Shown: one piece after another, positions 1-7,076 of the stretch
How the letters are laid out: each line of letters starts with the position of its first letter
Position numbering within the stretch: position 1 is the stretch's first letter
From: an uncultured Lachnospiraceae bacterium
GTDB taxonomy: Bacteria > Bacillota_A > Clostridia > Lachnospirales > Lachnospiraceae
DNA length: 7,999 nucleotides
Direction of reading: 5' to 3'
NCBI GenBank assembly: GCA_946621895.1
Contig: CAMOOZ010000151.1
Coordinates: forward strand, 1 to 7,999
Translations under genes and position numbers: made by a program
The notes under the pieces: model-generated
The model's database searches: none
The model's input: only the letters and a program-made list of their open reading frames with translations
What the model was told of the DNA's origin: nothing

Positions 1-618
1 GCCGGCCCTTGGGGGGCCGCCGCCACGATGTTCACGGTGGGTTACGGGGACATTTATCCCATCACACCCATGGGGCAGGCCTTCAGCATCGCGATCACCT
101 TTCTGGGCGTCGGCATGGTGGCAATCCCCACCGGTATCATTTCTGCAGGCTTTGTGGAGCAGTATTCCCGGATCAAGCGCCTGGGGGAAAAGCAGGAGGA
201 GGAGGATATCCATTTCCTGAAGTGCCTGCTGCAGGAAAACGATCCCTGGACGGGAAAGCGGCTCTCCGCCATTTCGCTGCCTGAGGGACTGTTTTTTGCG
301 GCGGTTTTTCGGGATAAACAGCTGCTCACGCCGGATGCTGATCCGGAAATAAAGGCAAAGGACCTGCTGGTCATCGGCGCGAGGCATGTGGAGAAGGAGC
401 TGCCGGTGCACCTGCGGCGGCTCAGGCTTCGGGAGAAGAGCGACTGGATCGGGTTAACCATAGGGGAGCTGGATATCTCCAGACAGGCCGCCATTGTGAT
501 GGTGGAGCGGGAAGGACAGGGCATAAGGCCCGAGGAGGAGCTGGTGCTTAAGGAGGGGGATGAGGTGCTCTTATTCAGCAGGCATCCCTTTAAGGATTCG
601 GAGACGGAATTGGTATAG
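1..618 (+). CDS. Potassium channel, C-terminal part (pore, S6 helix, two TrkA_C-like domains); 5' end outside window
   Basis: The reading frame is open from the first base and gives 205 residues before a TAG stop, so the start and the voltage-sensor or first membrane helices lie upstream. Residues 12-17 read TVGYGD, the K+ selectivity filter, preceded by a pore-helix-like stretch (WGAAATMF). A hydrophobic S6-type helix follows at about 24-46. The rest is cytoplasmic. Two segments each show the TrkA_C/RCK_C pattern, a W-x-G motif followed by 'L..L....' and a late 'GD.LL': about residues 80-120 (around PWTGKRL) and about 145-200 (around DWIGLTIGEL, ending EGDEVLLFSR). This architecture fits a membrane K+ channel gated by a ligand-binding regulatory tail. 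The family (ion channel) is sure from the filter; the exact subfamily and the number of membrane helices cannot be seen. hisB follows after 59 bases in the same direction. Confidence 0.9.
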   Translation, partial: AGPWGAAATMFTVGYGDIYPITPMGQAFSIAITFLGVGMVAIPTGIISAGFVEQYSRIKRLGEKQEEEDIHFLKCLLQENDPWTGKRLSAISLPEGLFFAAVFRDKQLLTPDADPEIKAKDLLVIGARHVEKELPVHLRRLRLREKSDWIGLTIGELDISRQAAIVMVEREGQGIRPEEELVLKEGDEVLLFSRHPFKDSETELV

Positions 619-677
619 AGGCTGCGTGTTTATAGCCTCGCACAAAATGCTCTGCATGGGAGGAGAGTTTAAAAGAA

Positions 678-1271
678 ATGGAACGAATCGCACTGATCAA
701 TCGAAGGACAAAGGAAACAGACATCTCCCTGGAGCTTACGCTGGATGGTCAGGGAGAGGCGAATGTGGAGACGGACATCGGCTTTTTTGACCATATGCTG
801 ACCTCCTTTGCCCGCCATGGCTTTTTCGATCTTGTCCTGAAAGCCAAGGGCGATCTGGAGGTGGACTGCCACCATACGATCGAAGATGTGGGGATCTGCC
901 TTGGGGAGGCCATTAAGCAGGCCCTCGGGGATAAGGCCGGGATCAGGCGCTTCGGGGACAGCACTTTGCCGATGGACGATGCGCTGGTGATGGTGGCGCT
1001 TGATTTAAGCGGCAGGCCCTATCTGGATTTTCAGTGTAAATTCCGCACCGAACGGGTGGGAGAGATGGACACGGAAATGTGTGAAGAATTTTTCCGCGCC
1101 GTTTCCTATGCCGCCGGCATGAACCTGCATATGCGAAGGCTCGGGGGAAAGAATTCCCATCATATCATCGAAGCCTTCTTTAAGGCCTTCGGCAAGGCGC
1201 TGGATCAGGCCGTGGGCATCGATCCGCGGATCAAAGCAGTCTTAAGCACAAAGGGAAGCCTGGATGAGTAG
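678..1271 (+). CDS. hisB: Imidazoleglycerol-phosphate dehydratase (HisB, monofunctional)
   Basis: This enzyme removes water from D-erythro-imidazole-glycerol-phosphate to give imidazole-acetol-phosphate in cytoplasmic histidine biosynthesis. The 197-residue length is that of the stand-alone dehydratase; the histidinol-phosphatase half found in enterobacterial HisB is absent. Family signatures are all present: DIGFFDHML with D38 and H39, the metal-binding DCHHTIED with H65, H66, E69 and D70, and the second motif GGKNSHHIIEAFFKAFGKAL with H161, H162 and E165, which together ligate the two Mn ions in known structures. The ATG at 678 is supported by a purine-rich GGGAGGAG at 658-665, with a somewhat long 12-base spacing. 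No convincing promoter was found in the 59-base gap upstream, so it may be read through from the channel gene. Its stop lies 19 bases from the stop of the convergent cls gene, with no terminator visible between them. Confidence 0.97.
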   Translation: MERIALINRRTKETDISLELTLDGQGEANVETDIGFFDHMLTSFARHGFFDLVLKAKGDLEVDCHHTIEDVGICLGEAIKQALGDKAGIRRFGDSTLPMDDALVMVALDLSGRPYLDFQCKFRTERVGEMDTEMCEEFFRAVSYAAGMNLHMRRLGGKNSHHIIEAFFKAFGKALDQAVGIDPRIKAVLSTKGSLDE

Positions 1272-1290
1272 CAAGTGAAGGATTAACGGA

Positions 1291-2859
1291 TCACATGAGC
1301 GGCGCGAAAAACCGCAGCACCAGCTGTCCCAGCCTCAGGGAACGGGATCTTCCCGTCCGGTAGTCCTCCGTGACCTCTCTGGAGACGGAAAACATCTCCT
1401 CCAGATCCTGCCTGATGGATGCGGCAAATTCCTCATCCCGCACGAGGCAGCCGTTTTCGAAATGATGGTAGAGTGAGCGGAAGTCCATGTTGATCGTGCC
1501 GCAGGTGGCGGTGTGATCATCGGAGACGCACAGCTTGCTGTGGGAAAAGCCGGGGGTGTACTCATAGATCCGGACGCCATTGCGCACAAGGCCGGCGTAG
1601 TAGGAGCGGGTCACCTGGAACACGGTCTTCTTATCCGGTATCGCCGGGGTCACGATCCGCACATCCACCCCGCGCTTGGCGGCCATTCCCAGGGCATAAT
1701 TCATTTCATCCGTGATGATCAGATAGGGCGTCACGAAATAGATATAGTCCCGGGCCATTTCCGCCAGGCTGATATAGACATTTTCGCCGATATGCTCATT
1801 GTCCAGCGGAGAATCCGCATAGGGCTGCACAAAAGCGCCCTTTGCAGGAAGCGCAGGCGTATATGCAGGGAGAAATGCGGAATAATCCCTGTCCCTGTCC
1901 TCATCCTTATTCTGCGCTGCGTTCCACATTTCCAGGAAGGTAGCGGTCATGCTCCGGACCGCCTCCCCGGTGAGCCGCATGCCGCAGTCCTTCCAGTGGC
2001 CCCGGAGATTTGCCAGATCAAAGTATTTATCCGCCAGATTATAGCCTCCGGTAAAGCCCGTTTTCCCGTCGATGATCGTCAGCTTTCTGTGATCCCTGTT
2101 ATTCAGGAAAAGCCGCAGCCAGGGCCTGATCGTGTTGAAGACCTTGACCTTGATGCCCTTTTCCTCAAGCATTTTCGCAAAATCCTTTTTAACGAAATAG
2201 ACGCTTCCCACATCATCATAAAACACCCGGACATCCAGTCCCTCCTGCACCTTTTTCTCGAGGATCTCCTGGATCGGCTTCCAGATCTGTTTGTTTTCGA
2301 TGGCGTGATACTCCAGAAAGATAAATTTTTCCGCCTTTTCCAGCGCCTCCAGCTGGGCCTTGAGCGCAGGCCCGGTTTCCGGGAAAAAGGTCAGCTCTGT
2401 GTTTCGGTAAACAGGATAGCCGGCATAATTCATGATATACCGGGAAAGATTGGAAAGCAGGGGATCCTGCTTTTCCAGTTCAAGACGGACGGATTCCTCC
2501 TGATGCAGAAGCGGAAGCAGCGCTGCATCCACCTTTTCAAAGCGGCCGCGCATCTTTTTCGTCGTCCCGTTTAAGCCGGCCATCAGATAGAGCACGACGC
2601 CGAACACCGGAAAGCCCATGATCAGGATGATCCACGGAATCTTCATCGCCGCCGTGCGGTATTGGGAAAAGATGCCCAGCGTCAGAAAAAGGGCAAGGAT
2701 GCGGATGATGATATCGATCAGCGTGGGATAGCCGGCGTAGAGATAGGTCACCTGCACCACGAAGAGCACCTCGATGATCACGGCCACGCAGGCAAAGACA
2801 AATCTGCTGAACAGTTTTTTTACATTGCTCTTTCGTTCAATGGTCGTGTTGGCGCTCAT
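1291..2859 (-). CDS. cls: Cardiolipin synthase, phospholipase D superfamily
   Basis: Bacterial Cls joins two phosphatidylglycerol molecules into cardiolipin and glycerol at the cytoplasmic membrane. With the start chosen here the protein has 522 residues, close to the usual length of roughly 480-520. Hydrophobic segments lie at about 17-41, 48-64 and 72-92, which fits the N-terminal membrane anchor and PLD nuclease N-terminal region. Two complete HKD motifs form the active site: H257-x-K259-x4-D264 (HRKLTIID, followed by GFTGGYN) and H440-x-K442-x4-D447 (HSKLCVSD, followed by GTINMDFRS). The frame is open further to an ATG at 2985, but a near-consensus promoter lies inside that extension (2908-2936), so ATG at 2857-2859 (protein start MSANTT) is preferred even though its Shine-Dalgarno is poor. 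It is monocistronic, convergent with hisB and divergent from hisIE. The exact paralogue cannot be told. Confidence 0.95.
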   Translation of the reverse strand: MSANTTIERKSNVKKLFSRFVFACVAVIIEVLFVVQVTYLYAGYPTLIDIIIRILALFLTLGIFSQYRTAAMKIPWIILIMGFPVFGVVLYLMAGLNGTTKKMRGRFEKVDAALLPLLHQEESVRLELEKQDPLLSNLSRYIMNYAGYPVYRNTELTFFPETGPALKAQLEALEKAEKFIFLEYHAIENKQIWKPIQEILEKKVQEGLDVRVFYDDVGSVYFVKKDFAKMLEEKGIKVKVFNTIRPWLRLFLNNRDHRKLTIIDGKTGFTGGYNLADKYFDLANLRGHWKDCGMRLTGEAVRSMTATFLEMWNAAQNKDEDRDRDYSAFLPAYTPALPAKGAFVQPYADSPLDNEHIGENVYISLAEMARDYIYFVTPYLIITDEMNYALGMAAKRGVDVRIVTPAIPDKKTVFQVTRSYYAGLVRNGVRIYEYTPGFSHSKLCVSDDHTATCGTINMDFRSLYHHFENGCLVRDEEFAASIRQDLEEMFSVSREVTEDYRTGRSRSLRLGQLVLRFFAPLM

Positions 2860-2907
2860 CTGAATGCTGAAATATCTGATCTGCTGATCATCGGGAAACA
2901 ATACTCT

Positions 2908-2936
2908 ATTATAAACGAAGCGGCGCCCCGATTCAA
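2908..2936 (-). promoter_or_regulatory. Sigma-A-type promoter for cls
   Basis: On the minus strand a -35 box TTGAAT (2931-2936) is followed by a 17-base spacer and a perfect -10 box TATAAT (2908-2913). Transcription would begin near 2901, leaving a leader of about 40 bases before the cls ATG at 2859. The match and spacing are close to ideal for the housekeeping sigma factor. The site lies inside the open frame upstream of the chosen cls start and therefore argues against the longer protein. Confidence 0.75.
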
Positions 2937-3002
2937 CCTGCGCCGGGACAAACGGGCGCATCACGATATGAGCGCCGGGGATCATCCCCTTCGATCTGTC
3001 AT

Positions 3003-3031
3003 TTGAAAAGCGTCATTTCCTGTGATATAGT
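3003..3031 (+). promoter_or_regulatory. Sigma-A-type promoter for hisIE and the genes after it
   Basis: A -35 box TTGAAA (3003-3008), a 17-base spacer and a -10 box TATAGT (3026-3031) are present. A TG dinucleotide one base before the -10 (TGA at 3023-3025) makes it an extended -10. Transcription would start near 3038, giving a leader of about 39 bases, too short to hold a T-box or other riboswitch. The promoter is back to back with the cls promoter; their -35 boxes are 66 bases apart. Confidence 0.75.
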
Positions 3032-3045
3032 GGGACGACAGCATA

Positions 3046-3059
3046 CATTCATCTGAATG
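3046..3059. repeat. Perfect 6-2-6 inverted repeat in the hisIE leader
   Basis: CATTCA and TGAATG are exact reverse complements separated by TC, between the predicted transcription start (about 3038) and the Shine-Dalgarno (3066-3072). It could be an operator for a dimeric repressor or simply chance. Eleven of its bases plus flank (TCATCTGAATG, 3049-3059) recur at 2856-2866 over the cls start codon. No regulator binding this sequence is known to me. Confidence 0.3.
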
Positions 3060-3076
3060 ATATCCGGGAGGGAATC

Positions 3077-4381
3077 ATGAAATCACTGGTTCAGGCGATC
3101 TATTTAAAAAACGGCAGGGCCTGCAGCTCTCCGGCCTTCGATGCACCCGTGCTGGAGGCCTCTCCGAGACAGCTCTCCGCGCATTACCGGGACAGGGATG
3201 TGGACGGGCTGCTGGTCTTTGACCTGTCCGATGACGATAAGGAGCATGAAAAGAATCTGGAGGCGCTGCGATCGATCTGCGATGTGGCGGAAATGCCTGT
3301 GATCGGCGCGGGAAATGTGAGGCGCCTGGAGGATGTGAAGAAGATCCTCTATGCCGGGGCGGATAAGGCCGTGCTGAATTTCAAAAAGGAATCGGGCCCG
3401 GCCATTCTGGCGGAGGTCTCGAAGCGGTTCGGCGCAAAACGGATCCTCCTTTCCTTTGACGAGATCGATGAGATCAGCGAGGAGCCCCTGCCGGATCCTT
3501 CTCTTGCCGGCGGAATCGTCATGTTCACAAAGGATCCGCTGACTGCGCTGGCAACCTACAGGAAATACGCGATCCTGCATCCCGGCATTTCCATGCTGCC
3601 GCTGACCGTCTATGGAGAACACTTAGGGGGAAATGATGCCTTAAGCCTGCTGGAGGAGCGCCCCATCGACTGCATTGCGTCTCCGAAGATCTCCGAGCTG
3701 GAGCTGACCAGGGTGAAGGACCTGCTCTATGAGAAGGGCTTAAGGGAGGATTGCCTGAAGGCGCAGATCCCCTGGGAGGAGTTAAAGCCCAATGCGGCCG
3801 GGCTGATCCCCGTGATCGTACAGGATGAGAAAACGGATCAAGTGCTGATGATGGCCTGGCAGAATGAGGAAGCCTATCAGGACACCTTAAAAACCGGCAG
3901 GATGCACTATTATTCCAGAAGCCGCGGAAAGCTCTGGCTGAAGGGCGAGGAGAGCGGACATTTCCAGTTTGTGAAGGCGCTTTATGCGGACTGTGATCAG
4001 GACACGCTGCTGGCTGTCGTTTCCCAGGTGGGAGCAGCCTGTCATACGGGGAATAAAAGCTGCTTTTTCCAGGAGATCGCGTCCCTTTCGGGGGAGAGAA
4101 AATCCCCAACCCATGTGCTGAACAGGGTCTATGGGATCATCCGGGACAGAAAGGAGCATCCCAGGGAGGGCTCCTATACGAATTATCTATTTGACAAGGG
4201 GCTGGATAAGATCCTGAAAAAGGTGGGTGAGGAATCCGCCGAGGTGATCATCGCGGCGAAAAATGAGGGAGAAAACGAGGTCAAGTATGAGATCGCGGAT
4301 CTTCTCTATCATCTGATGGTGCTGATGGCGGACAAAGATTTAAGCTGGGAGGATATCTGCGACGAGCTGGCAAGAAGATAA
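3077..4381 (+). CDS. hisIE: Bifunctional phosphoribosyl-AMP cyclohydrolase / phosphoribosyl-ATP pyrophosphatase with N-terminal HisA/HisF-like domain
   Basis: The protein has 434 residues, about twice an ordinary HisIE. Residues from about 239 to 335 are HisI, which opens the adenine ring of phosphoribosyl-AMP. They contain [14 protein letters not shown], the metal motif D305-C306-D307-x-D309, and C322 and C329. C306, C322 and C329 show the 16- and 7-residue spacing of the zinc ligands in known HisI. Residues from about 345 to 434 are HisE, which hydrolyses phosphoribosyl-ATP; they carry GEES (384-387), E389 and the [10 protein letters not shown] helix. Residues 1 to about 235 resemble a divergent HisA/HisF (beta-alpha)8 barrel (for example [36 protein letters not shown]), but the position matching the catalytic Asp of HisF appears to be Tyr9 and the phosphate-binding second half is hardly recognisable. 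That domain is probably structural or regulatory. A good GGGAGGG (3066-3072) supports the ATG. HisI and HisE assignments are firm; the role of the first domain is inference. Confidence 0.95.
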   Translation: MKSLVQAIYLKNGRACSSPAFDAPVLEASPRQLSAHYRDRDVDGLLVFDLSDDDKEHEKNLEALRSICDVAEMPVIGAGNVRRLEDVKKILYAGADKAVLNFKKESGPAILAEVSKRFGAKRILLSFDEIDEISEEPLPDPSLAGGIVMFTKDPLTALATYRKYAILHPGISMLPLTVYGEHLGGNDALSLLEERPIDCIASPKISELELTRVKDLLYEKGLREDCLKAQIPWEELKPNAAGLIPVIVQDEKTDQVLMMAWQNEEAYQDTLKTGRMHYYSRSRGKLWLKGEESGHFQFVKALYADCDQDTLLAVVSQVGAACHTGNKSCFFQEIASLSGERKSPTHVLNRVYGIIRDRKEHPREGSYTNYLFDKGLDKILKKVGEESAEVIIAAKNEGENEVKYEIADLLYHLMVLMADKDLSWEDICDELARR

Positions 4382-4385
4382 AAAT

Positions 4386-4422
4386 AAGGAGCTGATAAAG
4401 AAGGAGGCGGCCTTTCGGGAGG
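4386..4422 (+). promoter_or_regulatory. Cluster of three Shine-Dalgarno-like sites between hisIE and the radical SAM gene
   Basis: AAGGAG (4386-4391), AAGGAGG (4401-4407) and GGGAGG (4417-4422) occur within 37 bases just after the hisIE stop. None is well placed for the first conventional in-frame start of the radical SAM gene (GTG at 4461). An ATG at 4423 and another at 4435 follow them, but both are in a different frame that stops at 4516-4518 after 31 codons. The sites suggest that translation of the downstream gene begins in this region, upstream of 4461. Confidence 0.45.
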
Positions 4423-4460
4423 ATGCTTTTCGTAATGAGAAGCCGGCGCTTCCCGAGGAG

Positions 4461-6305
4461 GTGCTTCTGCGGGTGGAGAAGCCCGCCCGGTATATCGGCG
4501 GGGAATACGGTTCGGTAAAAAAAGACAGGGAAACGGCAGAACTGGGCTTCGTCTTCTGTTTTCCGGATGTCTATGAGATCGGCATGTCCCATCTGGGCCT
4601 TCAGATCCTTTACAGCCTCTTAAACCGTTATCCCGATGTCCGGTGCGAACGTGTTTTTTCCCCATGGCCGGATCTTCACCGGATCATGAAGGAGGAGCAT
4701 ATCCCGCTTTTTACGCTGGAATCCCAGGAGCCTGTCAGGAGCTTTGATTTTCTGGGGATCACGCTCCAGTATGAGCTTTGCTATACGAATGTGCTGCAGA
4801 TCCTGGATCTGGCCGGGATCCCTTTTGCGGCGTCGGAAAGGACCTGGGAGGATCCGTTGGTGATCGGCGGAGGTCCATGCGCCTGCAACCCGGAACCCCT
4901 GGCTGAATTTTTTGACCTTTTCTATATCGGGGAGGGGGAGACCCGCTACCGGGAGCTGTTTGATCTGTATAAGGAAGCACGGAAAAACGGGCTTTCCCGG
5001 GAAAGCTTTCTGCTTCAGGCAGCGAAGGTGCCGGGGATCTATGTGCCCTCGCTGTATGCGGCGCAGTATTATCCGGACGGCAGGCTGAAGGCCTTTTCGC
5101 CGCTCTGCGAAGGCGTTCCTGCGCGGATAAAAAAGGAGCTGGTCCGGGATTTCGATCAGGCGCCTTATCCGGAAAGGCCCATCGTCCCTTTTTTGCAGGT
5201 CACGCAGGACAGGGTGGTGCTGGAGATCCAGCGGGGCTGTATCAGGGGGTGCCGTTTCTGCCAGGCGGGACAGATCTATAAGCCGTTGCGGGAAAAATCA
5301 CCGCAGACACTGAAGAAGCAGGCAGAAGAGCTCCTGTCCTTTTCCGGCCAGGAGGAGATCTCCCTAAGCTCCTTAAGCTCCAGCGATTATTCCGCGCTGG
5401 GAGAGCTTACGGACTACCTCCTTCAGGAATGCGCGAAAAGAAAGGTGAATATTTCGCTGCCTTCCCTCAGGATCGACGCGTTTTCCCTCGATGTGATGGA
5501 AAAGATCCAGGATGTGAAAAAATCCAGCCTGACCTTTGCGCCGGAAGCCGGCTCGCAGCGGCTTCGGGATGTGATCAATAAGAATCTGACCGAAGAGGAG
5601 ATCCTGCGGGGAGCCGGAGCCGCCTTCCGGGGCGGGTGGACAAAGATCAAGCTCTATTTCATGCTGGGCCTGCCCACCGAAACAGATGAAGACATTCAGG
5701 GGATCGCGGCGCTTTGCAATGAGATCGCCGCGCTGTTTTTTGATACGGTGCCGAAGGAACAGCGGAGAAACGGCAGAGTCCAGATCACGGCCAGCACCTC
5801 CTTTTTCATTCCCAAGCCCTTTACGGCTTTTCAGTGGGCGCCGATGAACACAAGCGGGGAATTTCAGGAAAAGGCGGCGAAGACAAAGGCGGCGATCCGA
5901 AGCGTGCTGAATCAGAAGAGCATTAAGTATAACTGGCATGAGGCCGAGGCCAGCGTGATCGAGGGCGTTCTCGCCAGAGGGGACAGGCGGCTTGGCGCCG
6001 TGCTTAAGGATGTCTATGCCCACGGCGGCTTTTTCGATTCCTGGAGCGAGCAGTTCAACGGGGAGCGCTGGGCTAAGGCCTTTGCGGCACAGCATATCGA
6101 TCCGGCCTTTTATACCTCCAGAAGGCGGGATAAGGACGAGCTTTTTCCCTGGGATCATATCGATTGCGGAGTGCATAAGAGCTGGCTGTATCGGGAATGG
6201 GAGAGGGCCCTGGCCGGAAAGACCACGCCAAACTGCAGGCAGAGCTGCGCCGGCTGCGGCGCGGCGGCCTTCGGGTGCGGCATCTGCCCGGGAAGCCAGG
6301 TGTAG
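4461..6305 (+). CDS. TIGR03960-type radical SAM protein with B12-binding-like N-terminal region; true start uncertain
   Basis: Residue numbers count from GTG 4461 (614 residues). The N-terminal part (about 1-210) follows the TIGR03960 pattern: VEKPARYIGGE, FPDVYEIGMSHLGLQILY, LESQEPVRSFDFLGITLQYE, VIGGGPCACNPEPLAEFFD and YIGEGE. This region is related to B12-binding folds, but I do not see the cobalamin DxHxxG signature clearly. The radical SAM core begins with C260-x3-C264-x2-C267 (GCIRGCRFC), which should bind the 4Fe-4S cluster and SAM. A C-terminal cysteine group (C592, C596, C599, C606, C609) may hold another metal or cluster. The substrate of this family is unknown. The gene lies 79 bases after hisIE and just before its usual partner of the TIGR03936 family. 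The frame is open back to 4344 but has no ATG, GTG or TTG before 4461, although family-like sequence (ALPEEVLLRVEKPAR) begins upstream, so initiation needs checking. Confidence 0.9.
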   Translation: MLLRVEKPARYIGGEYGSVKKDRETAELGFVFCFPDVYEIGMSHLGLQILYSLLNRYPDVRCERVFSPWPDLHRIMKEEHIPLFTLESQEPVRSFDFLGITLQYELCYTNVLQILDLAGIPFAASERTWEDPLVIGGGPCACNPEPLAEFFDLFYIGEGETRYRELFDLYKEARKNGLSRESFLLQAAKVPGIYVPSLYAAQYYPDGRLKAFSPLCEGVPARIKKELVRDFDQAPYPERPIVPFLQVTQDRVVLEIQRGCIRGCRFCQAGQIYKPLREKSPQTLKKQAEELLSFSGQEEISLSSLSSSDYSALGELTDYLLQECAKRKVNISLPSLRIDAFSLDVMEKIQDVKKSSLTFAPEAGSQRLRDVINKNLTEEEILRGAGAAFRGGWTKIKLYFMLGLPTETDEDIQGIAALCNEIAALFFDTVPKEQRRNGRVQITASTSFFIPKPFTAFQWAPMNTSGEFQEKAAKTKAAIRSVLNQKSIKYNWHEAEASVIEGVLARGDRRLGAVLKDVYAHGGFFDSWSEQFNGERWAKAFAAQHIDPAFYTSRRRDKDELFPWDHIDCGVHKSWLYREWERALAGKTTPNCRQSCAGCGAAAFGCGICPGSQV

Positions 6306-6359
6306 ACTTTTGCATACGAGGCCTGAGACGGCGCGCTTCGCTTCGGAATAGAGGTAGGA

Positions 6360-7076
6360 ATGAAATACCGTGTAAAATTTGCCAAACAGGGAATGGTCCG
6401 CTTTCTGGGACATCTGGATGTGATGCGCTATTTCCAGAAGGCGCTTCGCAGGATCGATGCGCCGGTGGCCTATTCCGAGGGCTTTTCCCCGCATCAGATC
6501 CTTTCCTTCGCGAGCCCCCTTGGGGTGGGCGTGGAGACGATCGGGGATTATTTTGATCTGGAAATGACAGCGAAGATCGATGCCATGCTTTTCCGGGACA
6601 GGCTGAATGCCGTGATGGCGGAGGGCTTTCGGGTGCTGGGCATTTCTGCGCTCAGGGACACGCCGGGCCACAAACTGAGCGCGATGTCTCAGGTAAAAGC
6701 CGCGGAATACCGTGTGTCCCCGAAGAGTGACCGACTGGGTTTGATCCGCCCAAGTGAAATGACTGACCTGGTCAGTCTGTATCATTCACTGCCCGCCATA
6801 CCGATCGTGAAGCAGACCGCGAAGTCTGAGGTAAGCTTTGATCTGAAGCAGTCGGTCTATCGGCTGGCTGTGGATGAAGCCGAAGGCGGAGAAGCCGCGC
6901 TGAAAATGCTCCTTCGCTCTTCCAGCATGGGCACGGGCAATCTGAAGCCGATGGAGCTCGTCGGGGAGCTGTATGCGAGAAAAGGGGAAGCCGCGCCTGA
7001 ACGGCTGCGGATCCTGCGGCTGGAAACCTACGGAGAAAAGGAGGGTGAACTGGTGCCTCTGGGAGAGCTGGATTGA
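6360..7076 (+). CDS. Radical SAM-linked protein, TIGR03936/DUF2344 family
   Basis: The 238-residue protein opens with the family hallmark: MKYRVKFAKQGMVRFLGHLD followed by VMRYFQKALRRI, then AYSEGFSPHQILSFASPLGVGVE and YFDLEM. This family is known as the partner of TIGR03960 radical SAM proteins and is encoded next to or fused to them; its biochemical role is unknown. The arrangement here, 54 bases downstream and in the same direction, matches. No membrane segment or signal peptide is seen, so it should act in the cytoplasm. The ATG at 6360 has a GAGG (6351-6354) at a 5-base spacing. The C-terminal half (from about residue 110) is less conserved in my reading, but YRVSPKSD and LRILRLETYGEKEGELVPLGE read as normal coding sequence. 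The stop overlaps the start of the Nudix gene. Confidence 0.92.
   Translation: MKYRVKFAKQGMVRFLGHLDVMRYFQKALRRIDAPVAYSEGFSPHQILSFASPLGVGVETIGDYFDLEMTAKIDAMLFRDRLNAVMAEGFRVLGISALRDTPGHKLSAMSQVKAAEYRVSPKSDRLGLIRPSEMTDLVSLYHSLPAIPIVKQTAKSEVSFDLKQSVYRLAVDEAEGGEAALKMLLRSSSMGTGNLKPMELVGELYARKGEAAPERLRILRLETYGEKEGELVPLGELD

Noticed and set aside
610..636. Possible promoter before hisB (TTGGTA with TTTATA or TATAGC)
   Set aside because: The spacers are 13 or 15 bases, and the boxes are poor matches.
618..639. Hairpin GAGGCT / AGCCTC with a 10-base loop just after the channel stop codon
   Set aside because: The stem has only six pairs, the loop is long and no T-run follows, so it does not qualify as an intrinsic terminator; a competing TGCG/CGCA pairing overlaps it.
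1513..2574. 353-codon open frame on the plus strand opposite cls
   Set aside because: It lies wholly inside cls, which has both HKD motifs; the plus-strand product shows no domain and looks like an antisense shadow.
3032..3076. T-box or other riboswitch before hisIE, as often seen for amino-acid genes in Gram-positives
   Set aside because: The predicted leader is only about 39 bases and has no T-box sequence or terminator-antiterminator structure.
3525..4109. 194-codon minus-strand frame opposite hisIE
   Set aside because: Ser/Pro/Arg-rich composition, no domain, and complete overlap with the HisI catalytic region on the other strand.
4423..4518. 31-codon frame starting at ATG 4423 after GGGAGG
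   Set aside because: The Shine-Dalgarno directly abuts the ATG, the product is Arg/Cys-rich with no resemblance to a known peptide, and it overlaps the start of the radical SAM coding region.
5373..6785. 470-codon open frame on the minus strand opposite the radical SAM gene and its partner
   Set aside because: It overlaps strongly supported family proteins on the plus strand, has no recognisable domain, and its composition (many Arg, His, Pro) is that of an antisense shadow in GC-rich coding DNA.
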